This document shows, one piece after another, positions 15,347 through 23,775 of a stretch of DNA of 64,000 bases (positions are counted from its first letter, which is position 1; each line of letters opens with the position of its first letter). The notes beneath the pieces were generated by a model that saw only the letters and a list, made by a program, of their open reading frames with translations, made no database searches and had not been told where the DNA came from. Origin of the DNA: an uncultured Lachnospiraceae bacterium (lineage in GTDB: Bacteria > Bacillota > Clostridia > Lachnospirales > Lachnospiraceae); assembly GCA_910587085.1 (NCBI GenBank), contig CAJUMC010000001.1, positions 1 to 64,000 on the forward strand, read 5' to 3'. A program made the translations under genes and the position numbers.

Positions 15347-17791
15347 TCAGTCAAACAGGCGTTCAAAACGCTGGACGATATCCCGGTTGTACTCCTCAAA
15401 CGAAATATTGAGCGGCCGGATCTCCCCTCTCTCAAATGCTTCCATACCGGACACGAGTCCTTCCACGCTGTTTTCCACAAGATAGCCGTGATAGCGCCGC
15501 ATAAAATCCCCCGGCCCCGGAATATCCGTCGAAACGACGGGGATGCCGAGCGTATCCGCCTCCAGCAGCACAAGCCCGAGCGCGTCCCGGTTTGAGGACA
15601 GCAGGAAGAGATCGCATTCCCGCAGAATGGTAAACGGATTGGAAATCGCCTTGACGATCACCACCCGCCCGGCGCATTCCAGCGACGCCGCGTAATCCAC
15701 CGTATCGCGGTAGAGCGGACCGTAGCCCCCGATTATAATCAGCACGGTATCCGGCCTCGTTTTCGCGTACCGCTCAAAGGCCGTCAGCAGCTTGCGGTGA
15801 TCCTTCTCCTCCGAGAAACGTCCGATCGTAATAAACCTGCACAGCTTCGGATCCTTCAGCAGCTTCCGGAAGTCGTCCAATTCCATCGTGAGCTGCGTCT
15901 CCTCGTCGACAGCAAATTCCTGCTTTGCCTTATCCAGCACGCCCTGATAAAAATGCGCATTCTCAATAATCTGCACACCTTCCTCGCGATCTGCAATCTT
16001 CTGCATGGACGCCTTCGCCGTCTGGCTGACGGCCACGACCCTCTCGTACTCACGGAACGCATGCCGCAGCGTCAGCAGATGCTGATTTCCCTTTTCCATC
16101 ACCTCATCGTAAATATCGCTGTGGACAAAAATCGCCTTCTTTGCCGGAGACTGGAGAAACAGCATGGTCAGATACGGCGAATAGCCCGTAAAATGGATCA
16201 GCTTGTCGATCGGGAGCATGCCGAAACGCTTATCATATTCCCGGGAAAACAGCTCCTTCAGCTTGCGCGCCACCCATCCCGTTTCCACATTCAGCGAAAA
16301 ATAGAGCTTGAACGCCAGCGTTTCCGTCCATGTCTTCTCCGTCGTGCTCCCGCTCATCGGGAGCAGATCAACAAATCCCGGCGCTCCGCACAGGCGCTCC
16401 GGCGTCTTCCGGAACTGGCTCTGCGCAAACGTAAAATAATAATTCGCCCGCTCCTGATCCACCAGATTGATAATATTGAGCAGCGAAGTTGTAATGCCGT
16501 TCCGCCCCAGGTTCGCGCAGTAAATCACAATGTTTTCCCTGCCGTTCGCAGCCGGCCGCTCAGTGAGGCAGCAGTTCACCCCCTTGAGTACATGGCAGAG
16601 AATGCGCCGCGCCGCATCCGCATTATCGTATTTGCAGTACAAGCTGCGAAACTCCGTGTCGTCGTACTCCTTCGGAGAACGGATCTCCCGGACAAGCTGC
16701 TCCGCGTCAGCAGCCTGCGGAAACGGCAGGCTGTCGATCGGCACATAGAGTCCCCGCTCGTCCAGATATTCTTCCCGGTCGTACGTAAACAGAACAATCT
16801 TTCTGCCGGAATTGGCAAAATCAAAAAATACGCTGGAATAGTCCGTCACAAGCACATCCGCGGCGTTCAGGAAATCGTACGTCTCGCAGTTCTCCGGAAA
16901 CGGCCGGATATGCCGGTATTCCTCAAACTTGAATTCCTTCGCGGTAAAAACGTGGAATTTAACAAAAAAGATTTCATCATCGGTCAGCAGCTCGTCCAGC
17001 AGGCTGAAATAGCAGCAGGCCGCCTCCATCTGCACATCGGATTTCTTGTTGGTCATAACACCGCGCCAGGTCGGCATATAGACAATCAGCTTCCGATCCG
17101 CCAGCCCCAGCTCTTCCTTCAGCTGCCGGCCGCGCTCCGGCTGGAAAAAGATGCTGTTTCTCGGATATCCCTCAAGCATCGAAGTTCCCTGCCATAGATT
17201 GTTCAGCATATAGCTCGAGAGCATTTTCTCCTTCATGTAGTCATTCGGGTAGAGCAGGTAATCCGCCAGAAAAAAGTTTCTCTGCACATTGCCGATCGCG
17301 TAGGCGCGGTTCCATACATCGCGCCCCATCATTTTAAACGGCGTGCCGTGCCAGGTATTCAGGTAAACCTGTCCGTCCCGCTTGACAAACCATGCCGGAA
17401 AAGTCGTATCGTTAAACAGATATTTTACCGTGGCAAGCAGACGGCAGTAATCCCTGCTTCCGGTCTCCACCATTCTGACGCCGGCAATCCCGTACCGCGC
17501 CAGCAGCGCCCCGAGCGCCTGACGCTTCGACCGGTGCACCGCGAGATAAATCTCAAACTCCTTATAATTGCCCGAAGCCAGCTCTTTCAGCAGATAGAAA
17601 ATATTTCCGCCCATATCCAGGCCGCCCTTCGACTCCAGGAGCACCGCCTGTCCGCGCAGCGGCTTTTTTCTCAGGCACCGGATATAAAGAGAGTTGCTGC
17701 TGACATGCTTTATCTTCGCACGCAGCCCCTTTCCCTTTTTTTTGAATTTCCTTATTTTCCCTTTTATCTTTTTGATAACAGAACCTGCCAT
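15347..17791 (-). CDS. Glycerophosphotransferase-glycosyltransferase fusion
   Basis: This 814-residue cytoplasmic or membrane-associated protein has a very basic N terminus (residues 6-30). Domain 1 (about 50-400) is a CDP-glycerol glycerophosphotransferase of the TagB/TagF type with TWHGTPFK (146-153) and VTDYSSVFFDFA (about 313). Domain 2 (about 430-814) is a GT-B glycosyltransferase of family 4 with TIGRFSEEKDH (about 655) and the nucleotide-sugar EADTLGIPVVSTDIPG motif (about 745). The fusion should build a glycerol-phosphate- and sugar-containing wall polymer such as a teichoic acid. The start MAGSVIKK (17791) follows GAGGAAATT. The pyruvyltransferase gene downstream probably decorates the same glycan. 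Confidence 0.88.
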   Translation of the reverse strand: MAGSVIKKIKGKIRKFKKKGKGLRAKIKHVSSNSLYIRCLRKKPLRGQAVLLESKGGLDMGGNIFYLLKELASGNYKEFEIYLAVHRSKRQALGALLARYGIAGVRMVETGSRDYCRLLATVKYLFNDTTFPAWFVKRDGQVYLNTWHGTPFKMMGRDVWNRAYAIGNVQRNFFLADYLLYPNDYMKEKMLSSYMLNNLWQGTSMLEGYPRNSIFFQPERGRQLKEELGLADRKLIVYMPTWRGVMTNKKSDVQMEAACCYFSLLDELLTDDEIFFVKFHVFTAKEFKFEEYRHIRPFPENCETYDFLNAADVLVTDYSSVFFDFANSGRKIVLFTYDREEYLDERGLYVPIDSLPFPQAADAEQLVREIRSPKEYDDTEFRSLYCKYDNADAARRILCHVLKGVNCCLTERPAANGRENIVIYCANLGRNGITTSLLNIINLVDQERANYYFTFAQSQFRKTPERLCGAPGFVDLLPMSGSTTEKTWTETLAFKLYFSLNVETGWVARKLKELFSREYDKRFGMLPIDKLIHFTGYSPYLTMLFLQSPAKKAIFVHSDIYDEVMEKGNQHLLTLRHAFREYERVVAVSQTAKASMQKIADREEGVQIIENAHFYQGVLDKAKQEFAVDEETQLTMELDDFRKLLKDPKLCRFITIGRFSEEKDHRKLLTAFERYAKTRPDTVLIIIGGYGPLYRDTVDYAASLECAGRVVIVKAISNPFTILRECDLFLLSSNRDALGLVLLEADTLGIPVVSTDIPGPGDFMRRYHGYLVENSVEGLVSGMEAFERGEIRPLNISFEEYNRDIVQRFERLFD

Positions 17792-17958
17792 AATTTCCTC
17801 ATTTCTGCGCCGATGCGCATCCCATTCTGCCGTCCTTTTTCTTCCAACAGTATAGCACGAACCGTCCTGCTCCGCAACGTGCAGGAAAAATCCTGCCCCC
17901 GTGCGCCCCAGGCGCCCTTGCGCTCCTGCCGGCATCCCTCCCCCGGGTATCCAAACGC

Positions 17959-17990
17959 AAAAAAAGCACAATACGCAATCGGTATTGTGC
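17959..17990 (-). terminator. Terminator of tRNA-Gln
   Basis: On the minus strand GCACAATAC (17982-17990) pairs with GTATTGTGC (17966-17974), followed by a run of seven T. It ends 30 bases after the tRNA gene. Confidence 0.9.
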
Positions 17991-18020
17991 CTTCTCCTAT
18001 TGCCCGCTCCCGGGTATTCG

Positions 18021-18092
18021 CTGGGCTACAAGGATTCGAACCTTGAACTGCTGGAATCAGAATCCAGTGCCTTACCATTTGGCGATAGCCCA
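18021..18092 (-). tRNA. tRNA-Gln (anticodon CUG)
   Basis: The 72-base gene begins TGGGCTATCGCCAAATGG and ends CAAGGTTCGAATCCTTGTAG plus CCCAG, giving a 7-bp acceptor stem (TGGGCTA/TAGCCCA) and a canonical T arm with GTTCGAATC. The anticodon stem CTGGA/TCCAG encloses TTCTGAT, so the anticodon is CTG, reading CAG (Gln). CCA is not encoded. It is a single-gene transcription unit with its own promoter and terminator. Confidence 0.95.
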
Positions 18093-18134
18093 ATAATTCA
18101 TCCGTGGTCTTTAGCATTCCCAACCACGAGTGAT

Positions 18135-18163
18135 ATTATAATACAGGTTTTCGCAAAATGCAA
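18135..18163 (-). promoter_or_regulatory. Promoter of tRNA-Gln
   Basis: On the minus strand -35 TTGCAT (18158-18163), a 17-base spacer and consensus -10 TATAAT (18135-18140), placed 42 bases before the tRNA. Confidence 0.85.
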
Positions 18164-18205
18164 GCATTTTTTAAATTTTTTTGAAGAAATTTTAAAAGGC
18201 CCCGG

Positions 18206-19384
18206 CTATTTCTTCTGGATAAAGCTGTTTTCGATATTGATAACGCATTCGTATTTCGGGTTTTCCTGCTTCAGCAGCTCCTCCACCCGCTTTCGCAGCT
18301 CCCGCTCGCCCTCCGGCTCGTAGGAATACGGCACGACAAGATCGAAGATCAGGTTGATCCGCTCCTCGCCCTTCACCATACGGAAATCATGAATGGACGC
18401 CTCGGGCTCCAGGCCGCACACAAGCTCCGAAACTCTCTGCCTGCACTCCCCGACGGCTTTATCCCGCACATCCACCGGATCGATATGGATCACCAGGAAA
18501 ATATCCAGATCGCGCAGTGTATCCCGCTCGATGCGGTCAATAAGCTCATGCGCCTTCTCGAGCTCGGCGTCGCTGCGCACCTCGGCATGGATGGTGGCCA
18601 TCGAATGCGTCGGACCATAGTTATGCACGATCAGATCGTGCGTGCCGAGGATTCCTTCATAGCTCTCCACCTTTTTTGTCAGAAGCTCATACACTTCGGG
18701 TGCCACCGCCTCGCCCAGCAAAGGTCTGAGCGTATCCTTTGCAATGCCGATTCCCGCGGCCAGAACCACAACCGACACAATCGTTCCCATATATCCGTCC
18801 ACCGCAAGCCCGGAATACCGCCCGAGAATCAGGGACAGAACCGTCGCTCCAGTGACAAGCACGTCGCCCGTCGAATCCGCAGCTGTTGCCTGCATCACTC
18901 TGGAATTTATGCGCTTTCCCAGCTTCCGGTTAAAAAAAGCAAGCCAGAGCTTCAGCAGTATGGAAACAGCCAGCACAAAGACAATCACCGGCTGAAACTC
19001 CACGCTTTCGGGATGGAATATTTTCCCAACCGAATTTTTAAGGCACGAAAAGCCGACCTGCAGCACAAGGAAGGAAACCGCGAGCGCGGCGATATATTCA
19101 TATCTTCCGTGCCCGAACGGATGCTCTTCATCCGCCGGCCGGCCCGCGAGCTTCACCCCGACAAAGCTGACAACGGAGGATGCCGCGTCCGACAGATTGT
19201 TGAACGCATCCGCCATCACCGAGATGCTGTTCAGCAGCAGTCCCGCTCCCAGCTTTACGGCGAACAGCAGAATATTAAGAAATATTCCGACGGTGCTGGC
19301 CAGAACGCCGTAAGCGGTCCGCACACAGGGTTCCTGCACCTCATCCTTATTTTTTACAAACAGTCTGACCAGAAGCTCCGTCAT
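18206..19384 (-). CDS. Cation diffusion facilitator transporter
   Basis: This 392-residue inner-membrane divalent cation/proton antiporter has about six transmembrane helices (residues 25-215) followed by the ferredoxin-like cytoplasmic dimer domain (THDLIVHNYGPTHSMATIHAEV). TM2 carries MADAFNNLSDAASS and TM5 AADSTGDVLVT. The N/D-x-x-x-D pair in TM2 and the D-x-x-x-D pair in TM5, in place of the Zn-type H-x-x-x-D, resembles manganese-type CDF proteins, so Mn efflux is the best guess. An additional C-terminal segment of about 90 residues is longer than in minimal family members. A likely promoter is TATAAT at 19433-19438. It is monocistronic. Confidence 0.9.
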   Translation of the reverse strand: MTELLVRLFVKNKDEVQEPCVRTAYGVLASTVGIFLNILLFAVKLGAGLLLNSISVMADAFNNLSDAASSVVSFVGVKLAGRPADEEHPFGHGRYEYIAALAVSFLVLQVGFSCLKNSVGKIFHPESVEFQPVIVFVLAVSILLKLWLAFFNRKLGKRINSRVMQATAADSTGDVLVTGATVLSLILGRYSGLAVDGYMGTIVSVVVLAAGIGIAKDTLRPLLGEAVAPEVYELLTKKVESYEGILGTHDLIVHNYGPTHSMATIHAEVRSDAELEKAHELIDRIERDTLRDLDIFLVIHIDPVDVRDKAVGECRQRVSELVCGLEPEASIHDFRMVKGEERINLIFDLVVPYSYEPEGERELRKRVEELLKQENPKYECVINIENSFIQKK

Positions 19385-19572
19385 ATCCTATTCCCTTCCA
19401 CTTCCATAAAATTGCTCGACAGCGTATTGCTTTATTATACACCAAAAAGCCATGCTTGCCACTTATTTCATAAAATTTTACTTTTCTTTTTTAAGAATAG
19501 GCATTATAATGTTTCGTAACAATAATATCGGGTGTAACTCATTCGCCACAGATATAAGGAAAGGAGACCGAA

Positions 19573-19923
19573 ATGAAAAAATTCGGAAAGTTTTTATTCA
19601 GTACCCTGTCCGCTGCTGCGGCAGTCGGCGGAATTTACTGCTTATACAAGAACCATTTGAACAAAGCGGCTGATCTCGATGATTTCGACGATACGGACGA
19701 TGATTTTGAAGAGGATGCAGAACCGGAAAACAGAGAATATGTATCCATCAATATCACCACGGAAACCGTTGCGGACGAAGCATCCGAACATGCCGCAGGC
19801 TCGGAAACCTCTGCCGCTTCCGAACCGGACAGCGCCGAAGAAACTTCCGCCGTTACCGGCACGGAAGCCGTTTCCGAAGCCTTCCGCACCGTGTCCGGCA
19901 CCAGCCAGGGGACAGAAATTTAA
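19573..19923 (+). CDS. Small acidic membrane-anchored protein
   Basis: The 116-residue protein starts with a basic, Ala-rich helix MKKFGKFLFSTLSAAAAVGG (one membrane segment or uncleaved signal). It continues with a strongly acidic segment (DLDDFDDTDDDFEEDAEPE) and a Ser/Thr/Glu/Ala-rich low-complexity tail. The ribosome site AAGGAAAGGAG is strong, TATAAT lies at 19505-19510, and a perfect terminator follows, so it is a real monocistronic gene. No family is recognised. The tail is probably unstructured and the topology (acidic part outside or inside) cannot be decided from sequence. Confidence 0.75.
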   Translation: MKKFGKFLFSTLSAAAAVGGIYCLYKNHLNKAADLDDFDDTDDDFEEDAEPENREYVSINITTETVADEASEHAAGSETSAASEPDSAEETSAVTGTEAVSEAFRTVSGTSQGTEI

Positions 19924-19948
19924 GTCCCGCCGCTTTCGTTTCATTCCG

Positions 19949-19981
19949 CTCCTTCAGGCGCACTGCCCTGAAGGAGTTTTT
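19949..19981 (+). terminator. Terminator after the small acidic protein gene
   Basis: CTCCTTCAGG (19949-19958), 8-base loop, CCTGAAGGAG (19967-19976), then TTTTTA. The T tail touches the stop codon of the convergent anti-sigma gene. Confidence 0.92.
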
Positions 19982-20975
19982 ACTGCGCCGCATCCCAGAG
20001 TCGTCCGGCTTCCTGCCACGCCTCCAGCGCATACCACAAACGATCTCCCTGCTCTGTCAGACAGAATTCCACTCTCCCGCTCTCGTAAACCCGGCAGCTC
20101 AGCGCTATCTCCCCCCAGTCGTACTCCAGAACCCGGAACTTCATTTCATCATTCGGCGTCCAGCCGGTCAGCTCCTTCAGCAGGCTCTCCGTCTCTTTAG
20201 CGCCGCAGCCGTTCTTTTCCGCGCGCGCCATATCCCGCAGCTCCTCCAGCAGCGCTGAAAGCTGCTCGTTTTCCGAAGATTCATCCGGATATTCCGGCAT
20301 TTCTGCTCCGGTTCCGTCCGGAAAGATGTCCGGCTCCTTCGCATCGGACGAGGAGGATGAGCTTCCCTCAGCGGGTGGATTCCATGGTTCCCCGTCAGGG
20401 GATAAACCCGGGACAGTTCCTCCGCTGCCAGAACCGCATGATTCTTTATCGAAGGAGAAGCCTGGAGCGTTCCCTTCCCCGGCAGTCGTGCCCGACCAGT
20501 TTCCGTCCGCCGCATCTCCCATCAAATCATAATCCAGCTCCGGGGCAAGGCTTTTTCTTGGCGTATTGACCAGGCTCGCTCCCAGCACAATAATTGCCGC
20601 GCAGGCTGCCGCCGCCAAAATGCGGTTTCTGAGCCGGCGCTGAGCGGATTTTCTGTTTTGCTGTCCAGGAGTTGTTCCGAGATCCAGATCCGCCTGCCGC
20701 CGCACTGCATGGTTCGGCTCCGGCCGGCCTTCCGCCGCATTTTCTGTCCCTGCCTGTTCCGGTACTTTCTGTTCCGGCTCCGCATGGCATACAGCCCGGC
20801 CCGGCTCTTCCCGGCCTGCTGCTGCCATTGTCCTTTGAATCAGCTCTTCGCCCGCACGGATGCCGGAAAGCTCCTCCTCGAGCTGATGTGCTATATACCG
20901 GCCAAATTCATCCTCCGAAAGCGTATCCTTCCAAAGCACATCCTCTTGAAATCCTTTTCTTTTCCCGTCACTCAT
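19980..20975 (-). CDS. Putative transmembrane anti-sigma factor
   Basis: The 331-residue protein is encoded directly after an ECF sigma gene with an 8-base overlap (ATGAGTGA), the usual sigma/anti-sigma arrangement. A cytoplasmic N-terminal part (1-118) is followed by one transmembrane helix (about 119-136, ILAAAACAAIIVLGASLV). An extracytoplasmic region follows with a Gly/Ser/Pro-rich linker and a C-terminal domain ending WYALEAWQEAGRLWDAAQ. No clear zinc-binding H-x3-C-x2-C anti-sigma motif is visible. It likely holds the sigma factor at the membrane until a surface signal arrives. Family assignment rests on context and topology. Confidence 0.75.
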   Translation of the reverse strand: MSDGKRKGFQEDVLWKDTLSEDEFGRYIAHQLEEELSGIRAGEELIQRTMAAAGREEPGRAVCHAEPEQKVPEQAGTENAAEGRPEPNHAVRRQADLDLGTTPGQQNRKSAQRRLRNRILAAAACAAIIVLGASLVNTPRKSLAPELDYDLMGDAADGNWSGTTAGEGNAPGFSFDKESCGSGSGGTVPGLSPDGEPWNPPAEGSSSSSSDAKEPDIFPDGTGAEMPEYPDESSENEQLSALLEELRDMARAEKNGCGAKETESLLKELTGWTPNDEMKFRVLEYDWGEIALSCRVYESGRVEFCLTEQGDRLWYALEAWQEAGRLWDAAQ

Positions 20976-21522
20976 CGGAAAGCCTCCCTTCCAGTGCTGC
21001 CCTCAGCTTTTCCTTCGCCCGGGACAGCCTGCTTTTTACCGTTCCGGTGCTCAGCCCGAGCTCCTGCGCCGTTTCTTCCATGCCGAGCTGCCGGAAATAA
21101 ACGCACAGGACAACGGAGCGATAGTGCTCCGGCAGCATCATGACCGCCTCTCTCACGGTTTCGGCCCGCTCTTTTCGCTCTGCCTGTTCAAATACAAGCC
21201 CTTCCTCCGCTCCAAGCTGCTCCTGTGCAAAATCATACATGGGCACGACTCTTTTCCGGTAAGCGCTTTTCAGATAATCCCGGCATGTATTCATCGCAAT
21301 GCTCAGCAGCCATGTTTTTATATGCGATCGTTCCTCGAAGGTTCCCAGCCTCTGATTTGCCTTCAGAAAGGTCTCCTGAAATATATCCTCCGCCGTGTGA
21401 ATATCCTTAACATAGAGATAAGCCAGCCTCAGCACCGCGTCCCCGTACTCGCGCATCAGTTCCTCCAGAGTATACTCCTTCTGTGCGGGATGCTGCTGCC
21501 GGAACAATCCGTCCTGTCCCAT
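20968..21522 (-). CDS. ECF-family RNA polymerase sigma factor
   Basis: The 184-residue sigma factor has a normal ECF length. Region 2 shows AEDIFQETFLKANQRL and HIKTWLLSIAMNTCRDYLKS. Region 4 shows LPEHYRSVVLCVYFRQLGMEE and the recognition helix GLSTGTVKSRLSRAKEKLR. It should direct RNA polymerase to cell-envelope stress genes under control of the membrane protein encoded next. The start at 21522 follows a G-rich site (GGGGGGAG). An ECF-type promoter with the same layout as that of the other sigma gene lies 61 bases upstream, indicating autoregulation. Confidence 0.93.
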   Translation of the reverse strand: MGQDGLFRQQHPAQKEYTLEELMREYGDAVLRLAYLYVKDIHTAEDIFQETFLKANQRLGTFEERSHIKTWLLSIAMNTCRDYLKSAYRKRVVPMYDFAQEQLGAEEGLVFEQAERKERAETVREAVMMLPEHYRSVVLCVYFRQLGMEETAQELGLSTGTVKSRLSRAKEKLRAALEGRLSDE

Positions 21523-21582
21523 ACTCCCCCCATTTCCGCCCGCCCCTGCGCTCTCTGCAGCGGCATTCTCTCCTGCTTATTA

Positions 21583-21606
21583 GACGATGCAGGCCGCTCT
21601 CCGGTT
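21583..21606 (-). promoter_or_regulatory. ECF-type promoter of the sigma/anti-sigma operon
   Basis: On the minus strand AACC (21603-21606), a 16-base spacer and CGTC (21583-21586), continuing CGTCTAATAA. AACC-N16-CGTCTA is identical in spacing and core to the promoter at 7998-8025. Confidence 0.75.
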
Positions 21607-21666
21607 CCCTGCAGGAATTATACGCAGCCGAAAAAGAGGCGGCTGCATTTTGCAGCCACCCTTCTC

Positions 21667-22650
21667 TCATCTCAGCAGATTCAGCAGCAGACCGATATTT
21701 CTGATCAGCCCGCTTTTAAAGAAACGGTACTTCAGTGCCAGACGGATGCGCCCGGCCCGGCCTGCTTCCGGCATACGGCAGAACGCATCCAAAAGCTTCT
21801 TCTTCCTGCCGTCAAGTTCCTCCATACAGCAGCTCCGAAAAGCCTCCGCCTGTTTCCAAGTCGCTTCAAGCGCCCGCCGCTGCTCCTTCCAGTCTGCCGC
21901 CCGCCGCTTTACATAAGCCCCGAAGTGTTCCGCGCCGACCACATTGCTTCCGTGCAGCCGATACTGCATGGTCGGCTCCGGCAGATAGCTGGTACATCCG
22001 AAAGCAGCTGCCGTCAGCGCTGTCCACCAGTCATGATAACGAACCGGCCAGAAGCCTTCCTCCGGCTCCGGCAGACGCATTTTCCGGGCCAGCGCATCGT
22101 TCAGCATCATTGTACAGCCCTGGCAGACATTTTCCATCAAAAGATGCGCCAGACTCCGTTCCTCCGTCCTCAGATGCTGCAGCTTGCAAAAGGAAGATGC
22201 GATCACCCTGCCGCCGCTGTCCACCACCTCCGCATCCGTAAAAACGAGCGCAGGCCGCGCTTCCCCGTACCGGGCCTCAAGCTGCTTCATGCGGCGCAGT
22301 GTCCGGCGCACCTTGTCCGGCATCCAGATATCATCCTGATCGGCAAACATAAAATAGGTATGCTCTGCGTTCTGTTCCTCTGCCTGCTCCGGACTGCTCC
22401 CGGACTCTGCTTTCAGCAGCGAGAGGAAATTTCCGGCCGCTCCCATATTCTGCAAATTCCGGCGCACCGTGATTTTATCCGGGAAACGCTCTGCGCAGGC
22501 GGCCAGAAGGGACGGGGTAGAATCCTGGGAATTATCATCCTGCACGACAAGCCTTACCCCCGGGCAGTCCTGCGCCAGTATCGAATCCAGCTGCTTTGCC
22601 AGATAACGCTCCCCGTTCCATGTCGCCATCAACACTACAATTCTGTCCAT
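21667..22650 (-). CDS. Family 2 glycosyltransferase
   Basis: The 327-residue GT-A enzyme starts MDRIVVLMATWNGERYLAKQ, with VVQDDNSQDST and the DxD-bearing FMFADQDDIWMPDKV characteristic of the rhamnosyl-/galactosyltransferase-like GT2 group. Late motifs PVRYHDWWTALTAAAFG and YRLHGSNVVG support this group. It would transfer a sugar from a nucleotide donor to a surface glycan. The start at 22650 follows AGAGAGGAAATT; an in-frame extension upstream has no ribosome site. It lies 82 bases after the next GT2 gene, so the two form one operon of surface polysaccharide functions. Confidence 0.9.
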   Translation of the reverse strand: MDRIVVLMATWNGERYLAKQLDSILAQDCPGVRLVVQDDNSQDSTPSLLAACAERFPDKITVRRNLQNMGAAGNFLSLLKAESGSSPEQAEEQNAEHTYFMFADQDDIWMPDKVRRTLRRMKQLEARYGEARPALVFTDAEVVDSGGRVIASSFCKLQHLRTEERSLAHLLMENVCQGCTMMLNDALARKMRLPEPEEGFWPVRYHDWWTALTAAAFGCTSYLPEPTMQYRLHGSNVVGAEHFGAYVKRRAADWKEQRRALEATWKQAEAFRSCCMEELDGRKKKLLDAFCRMPEAGRAGRIRLALKYRFFKSGLIRNIGLLLNLLR

Positions 22651-22732
22651 AATTTCCTCTCTTTTTTGCATCCGCATACATTTGATTATGCCGCATCTCT
22701 GCTTCCGCCGTTTGCAAATGGTATAAGGCCCC

Positions 22733-23725
22733 TTATTCTTCTTTCTGCCGCTTGCATTCCGCCGGCTCATGAGATTCAAAATAGCCCGCGTTTCCCGTGC
22801 AGGTCAGCAGAAGCTTTCTCGGCAGTATCCGATACCGCTTCCCGAGAAAAAATCCAAGATACTTTGCCCCGCTCTGAAGAAACAGATCCAGTACATCCAG
22901 ATAACGGCGCTGCCCGATCAGATATTCCAGCGTGGCGCGCACCAGGCGAATGCCCTCCCGGCCGGCAGATACCCCGGCAAATACCTGCCGGTTTTCCGTG
23001 TGGGAAACTCCGAGATCAAAGTTGCGCCGGAATTGTTCCGCCAGCGTATAATTATGCGAATGAAAGACCCGCGCCTCCGCCACATAAGCAATGCTGTAGC
23101 CCCGTTCGGTCAGCCGCGCGGCAATCAGCATGTCCTCGTTGAAAATCGTCCGTTTCACAAAGCCGCCCGCCTCATTGTACGCATTCCGCCGGTAGACAGC
23201 GCATACGTCGGAGCAGAACCAGGTTTTTATACCGAGCCGCGGCAGATCAGCCTTCGTCTTTTTGCAGCTCACGGTCGGATAATTAAACAGCCTTGTATAC
23301 TGCTCGACAAGGCTCGCATTGAACGGCGCGCACTGCCTGGCATACGCAGCCCCGCAGTCCTCCTCCTGAACTGCCCGGAGCAGCCGCTCCAGCAGATAAT
23401 CGTCCGCCGGCACTGCGTCCTGCGTCATCATTACAAAATAGTCTGCACTGCTCAGTCCTACGGCAAGTCTGCGCGTACCGCCGTGATCAAATTCCTCCCG
23501 GCGCACCGGAACAAGCCGAACCTCCACCTGCTTTTTTCCGTACAGCCTCTGCCGGCGCATCAGCCTCCGCAGACGCTGCGCCAGGGCGGCGCAGGAACAG
23601 CCCTCCGCCTCGGTATTCATCAGAATAATGCTGTCCGGCTTTACCGTCTGCGATAAAAGGCCCACAAAAAGCCTGTCAAACTTTTTCCCCGGCCGGTACA
23701 CCGGAATAATCACATCCAGTCCCAT
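22733..23725 (-). CDS. Family 2 glycosyltransferase (rhamnosyltransferase-like)
   Basis: The 330-residue enzyme begins MGLDVIIPVYRPGKKFDRL and has VPVRREEFDHGGTRRLA and YFVMMTQDAVPADDYLLE, the TQDA motif typical of rhamnosyltransferase-like GT2 proteins. A later segment NEDMLIAARLTERGYSIAYV fits the acceptor side. The start at 23725 follows GAGGAGTGAGA. With the next GT2 gene it probably builds a rhamnose-containing cell wall polysaccharide; the sugar specificity is inferred from motif resemblance only. Confidence 0.88.
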   Translation of the reverse strand: MGLDVIIPVYRPGKKFDRLFVGLLSQTVKPDSIILMNTEAEGCSCAALAQRLRRLMRRQRLYGKKQVEVRLVPVRREEFDHGGTRRLAVGLSSADYFVMMTQDAVPADDYLLERLLRAVQEEDCGAAYARQCAPFNASLVEQYTRLFNYPTVSCKKTKADLPRLGIKTWFCSDVCAVYRRNAYNEAGGFVKRTIFNEDMLIAARLTERGYSIAYVAEARVFHSHNYTLAEQFRRNFDLGVSHTENRQVFAGVSAGREGIRLVRATLEYLIGQRRYLDVLDLFLQSGAKYLGFFLGKRYRILPRKLLLTCTGNAGYFESHEPAECKRQKEE

Positions 23726-23775
23726 TCTCACTCCTCCTCTCTTTAACCAATATTGCGGGAGCCCTTTCTCTGAAA

